NCBI GenBank assembly: GCA_040797825.1
Contig: JBFNEZ010000181.1
Coordinates: forward strand, 1-7,790
Length of the DNA stretch: 7,790 nt
Direction of reading: 5' to 3'
From: Geosporobacter sp040797825
GTDB lineage: Bacteria; Bacillota; Clostridia; Peptostreptococcales; Thermotaleaceae
Shown piece after piece: positions 7,156 to 7,790 of this stretch (positions are counted from its first letter, which is position 1; each line of letters starts with the position of its first letter). A program made the translations under genes and the position numbers. The notes beneath the pieces are model-generated. The model did no database searches. It saw only the letters and a list, made by a program, of their open reading frames with translations, and was not told where the DNA came from.

Positions 7156-7187
7156 AAAAAATCCCAAGCCTAATAGGCTTGGGATTT
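7156..7187. terminator. Bidirectional intrinsic terminator between convergent genes
   Basis: AAATCCCAAGCC (7159-7170) and GGCTTGGGATTT (7176-7187) make a 12-bp perfect stem with loop TAATA. On the minus strand the stem runs into six T (A tract at 7156-7161), a strong terminator for the SLH gene whose stop is at 7192. On the plus strand the stem ends in TTT then AATATT, a weaker but usable terminator for the oxidoreductase gene that stops at 7142. Confidence 0.85.
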
Positions 7188-7191
7188 AATA

Positions 7192-7790
7192 TTACTTATT
7201 TAATAAATTATAGATTACTTGAGCACCTTCTGCACGAGTTGTAATTCCTTGTGGAGCAAATTGATCTACTGCTCTACCCATCATAAGACCTGAAGCAACT
7301 ACTTTATTGATATTTTCTTTAGCCCATCCACTGATTTGAGCTTCGTCTATAAAAGCTGCTTCTGATGATTCTTCTACTGCTTGCCCTTGTTTCAACTCAT
7401 AGGCTTTTAGAATCATGGTTGCTATCTCTTCACGAGTAATGCTTTTATTTGGTGCAAAGGTAGTTTCACTCATGCCTTTCACAATTCCTGCTTCATAGGC
7501 AGCTTGAACTGTGTTGGCATACCATGCATTTTCAGCTACATCGGTAAATTTAGATTTTTCTACAGCCTCTAGCTCTAAACTATTTACCAACAAAGTTACA
7601 AATTCAGCTCTTGTCATTAACTTAGCAGGAGCAAACTCAGTTTCACTTATGCCTTTAACAATATTTTTATCCCTTAATTCATGGATTACATTAAAAGCCC
7701 AGTGATTTTCTTGAACATCCGAGAATAATTTTTTATCATCTTCTTCATTTACTTCTTCATCTTCTTCATTTACTTCTTCATCTTCTTCAT
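7192..7790 (-). CDS. SLH-domain surface protein, C-terminal part (runs off right edge)
   Basis: The open frame enters from the right edge and ends at TAA (7194-7192), showing 198 residues. A Met at 7617 is internal and not the start: the frame and homology continue upstream through it. Three S-layer homology motifs fill the C-terminus: about 21-71 (LFSDVQENHWAFNVI...TRAEF), 80-130 (KFTDVAENAWYANTV...TREEI) and 147-197 (FIDEAQISGWAKENI...TRAEG), each with the F.D/W..../TRAE-type pattern. Triplet SLH domains bind pyruvylated secondary cell-wall polymer and hold exported proteins on the outer surface. Upstream of them is a highly acidic linker of EEDEEVN repeats (residues 1-18), probably joining the anchor to an extracellular domain outside the window. 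The signal peptide and functional domain are not visible, so the protein's activity is unknown. It is convergent with the oxidoreductase gene and shares its terminator. Confidence 0.9.
   Translation of the reverse strand, partial: EEDEEVNEEDEEVNEEDDKKLFSDVQENHWAFNVIHELRDKNIVKGISETEFAPAKLMTRAEFVTLLVNSLELEAVEKSKFTDVAENAWYANTVQAAYEAGIVKGMSETTFAPNKSITREEIATMILKAYELKQGQAVEESSEAAFIDEAQISGWAKENINKVVASGLMMGRAVDQFAPQGITTRAEGAQVIYNLLNK
7736..7790 (-). repeat. In-frame 21-bp tandem repeat encoding an acidic linker (EEDEEVN)
   Basis: Two perfect 21-base units (7788-7768 and 7767-7747) and 11 bases of a third (7746-7736) are visible, and the two bases before the first fit a further copy outside the window. 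Each unit encodes the heptad EEDEEVN, so copy-number change would keep the frame. It lies just before the first SLH motif. Confidence 0.85.

Noticed and set aside
7192..7617. Treating the Met at 7617 as the start of a 141-residue SLH protein
   Set aside because: The frame stays open upstream to the edge and encodes the first part of an SLH motif plus an acidic linker, so 7617 is internal.
7736..7790. CRISPR-like array
   Set aside because: The units are contiguous without spacers and lie in frame inside a coding region.

Overview
The window looks like chromosome from a low-GC, anaerobic, Gram-positive bacterium of the Clostridia. The evidence is an AT-rich background, strong AGGAGG-type ribosome binding sites, a single-chain pyruvate:ferredoxin oxidoreductase of clostridial/Desulfovibrio type, and a surface protein with three SLH motifs. 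An Alkaliphilus-like relative is a guess that cannot be settled from this sequence.

Layout, left to right. (1) 1-1352, minus: the N-terminal part of a SWIM zinc-finger/SNF2-associated helicase protein. It runs off the left edge before its helicase core. (2) 1353-1722: an intergenic stretch with a candidate extended -10 promoter and, from about 1516, a dense chain of perfect hairpins. Most of these have 3-base loops, their core is GC-rich, and the chain ends in a 21-bp perfect stem. (3) 1723-3342, minus: a two-gene operon with a 21-base gap. The upstream gene encodes a class A beta-lactamase-fold serine hydrolase and the downstream gene an SH3b-SH3b-NlpC/P60 peptidase. Neither has a signal peptide, which points to intracellular murein-peptide processing. 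The operon ends in an intrinsic terminator that shares bases with the 21-bp hairpin. (4) 3343-3620: a divergent promoter region. (5) 3621-7142, plus: a full-length pyruvate:ferredoxin oxidoreductase gene (nifJ/por type), the metabolic centrepiece. (6) 7156-7187: a hairpin terminator shared by convergent genes. (7) 7192-7790, minus: the C-terminal part of an SLH-domain surface protein. Upstream of the SLH motifs it has an acidic linker encoded by a 21-bp tandem repeat that reaches the right edge.

The genes do not form one system. Pyruvate oxidation, surface anchoring, peptidoglycan-peptide handling and a SNF2-type ATPase lie side by side. I see no mobile-element genes, CRISPR array, tRNA, rRNA or defence cassette. 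The two parts that ordinary annotation explains least are the hairpin chain at 1516-1702 and the serine hydrolase, which keeps the SxxK/SDN/KTG catalytic motifs but has Met where beta-lactamases carry their deacylating Glu.
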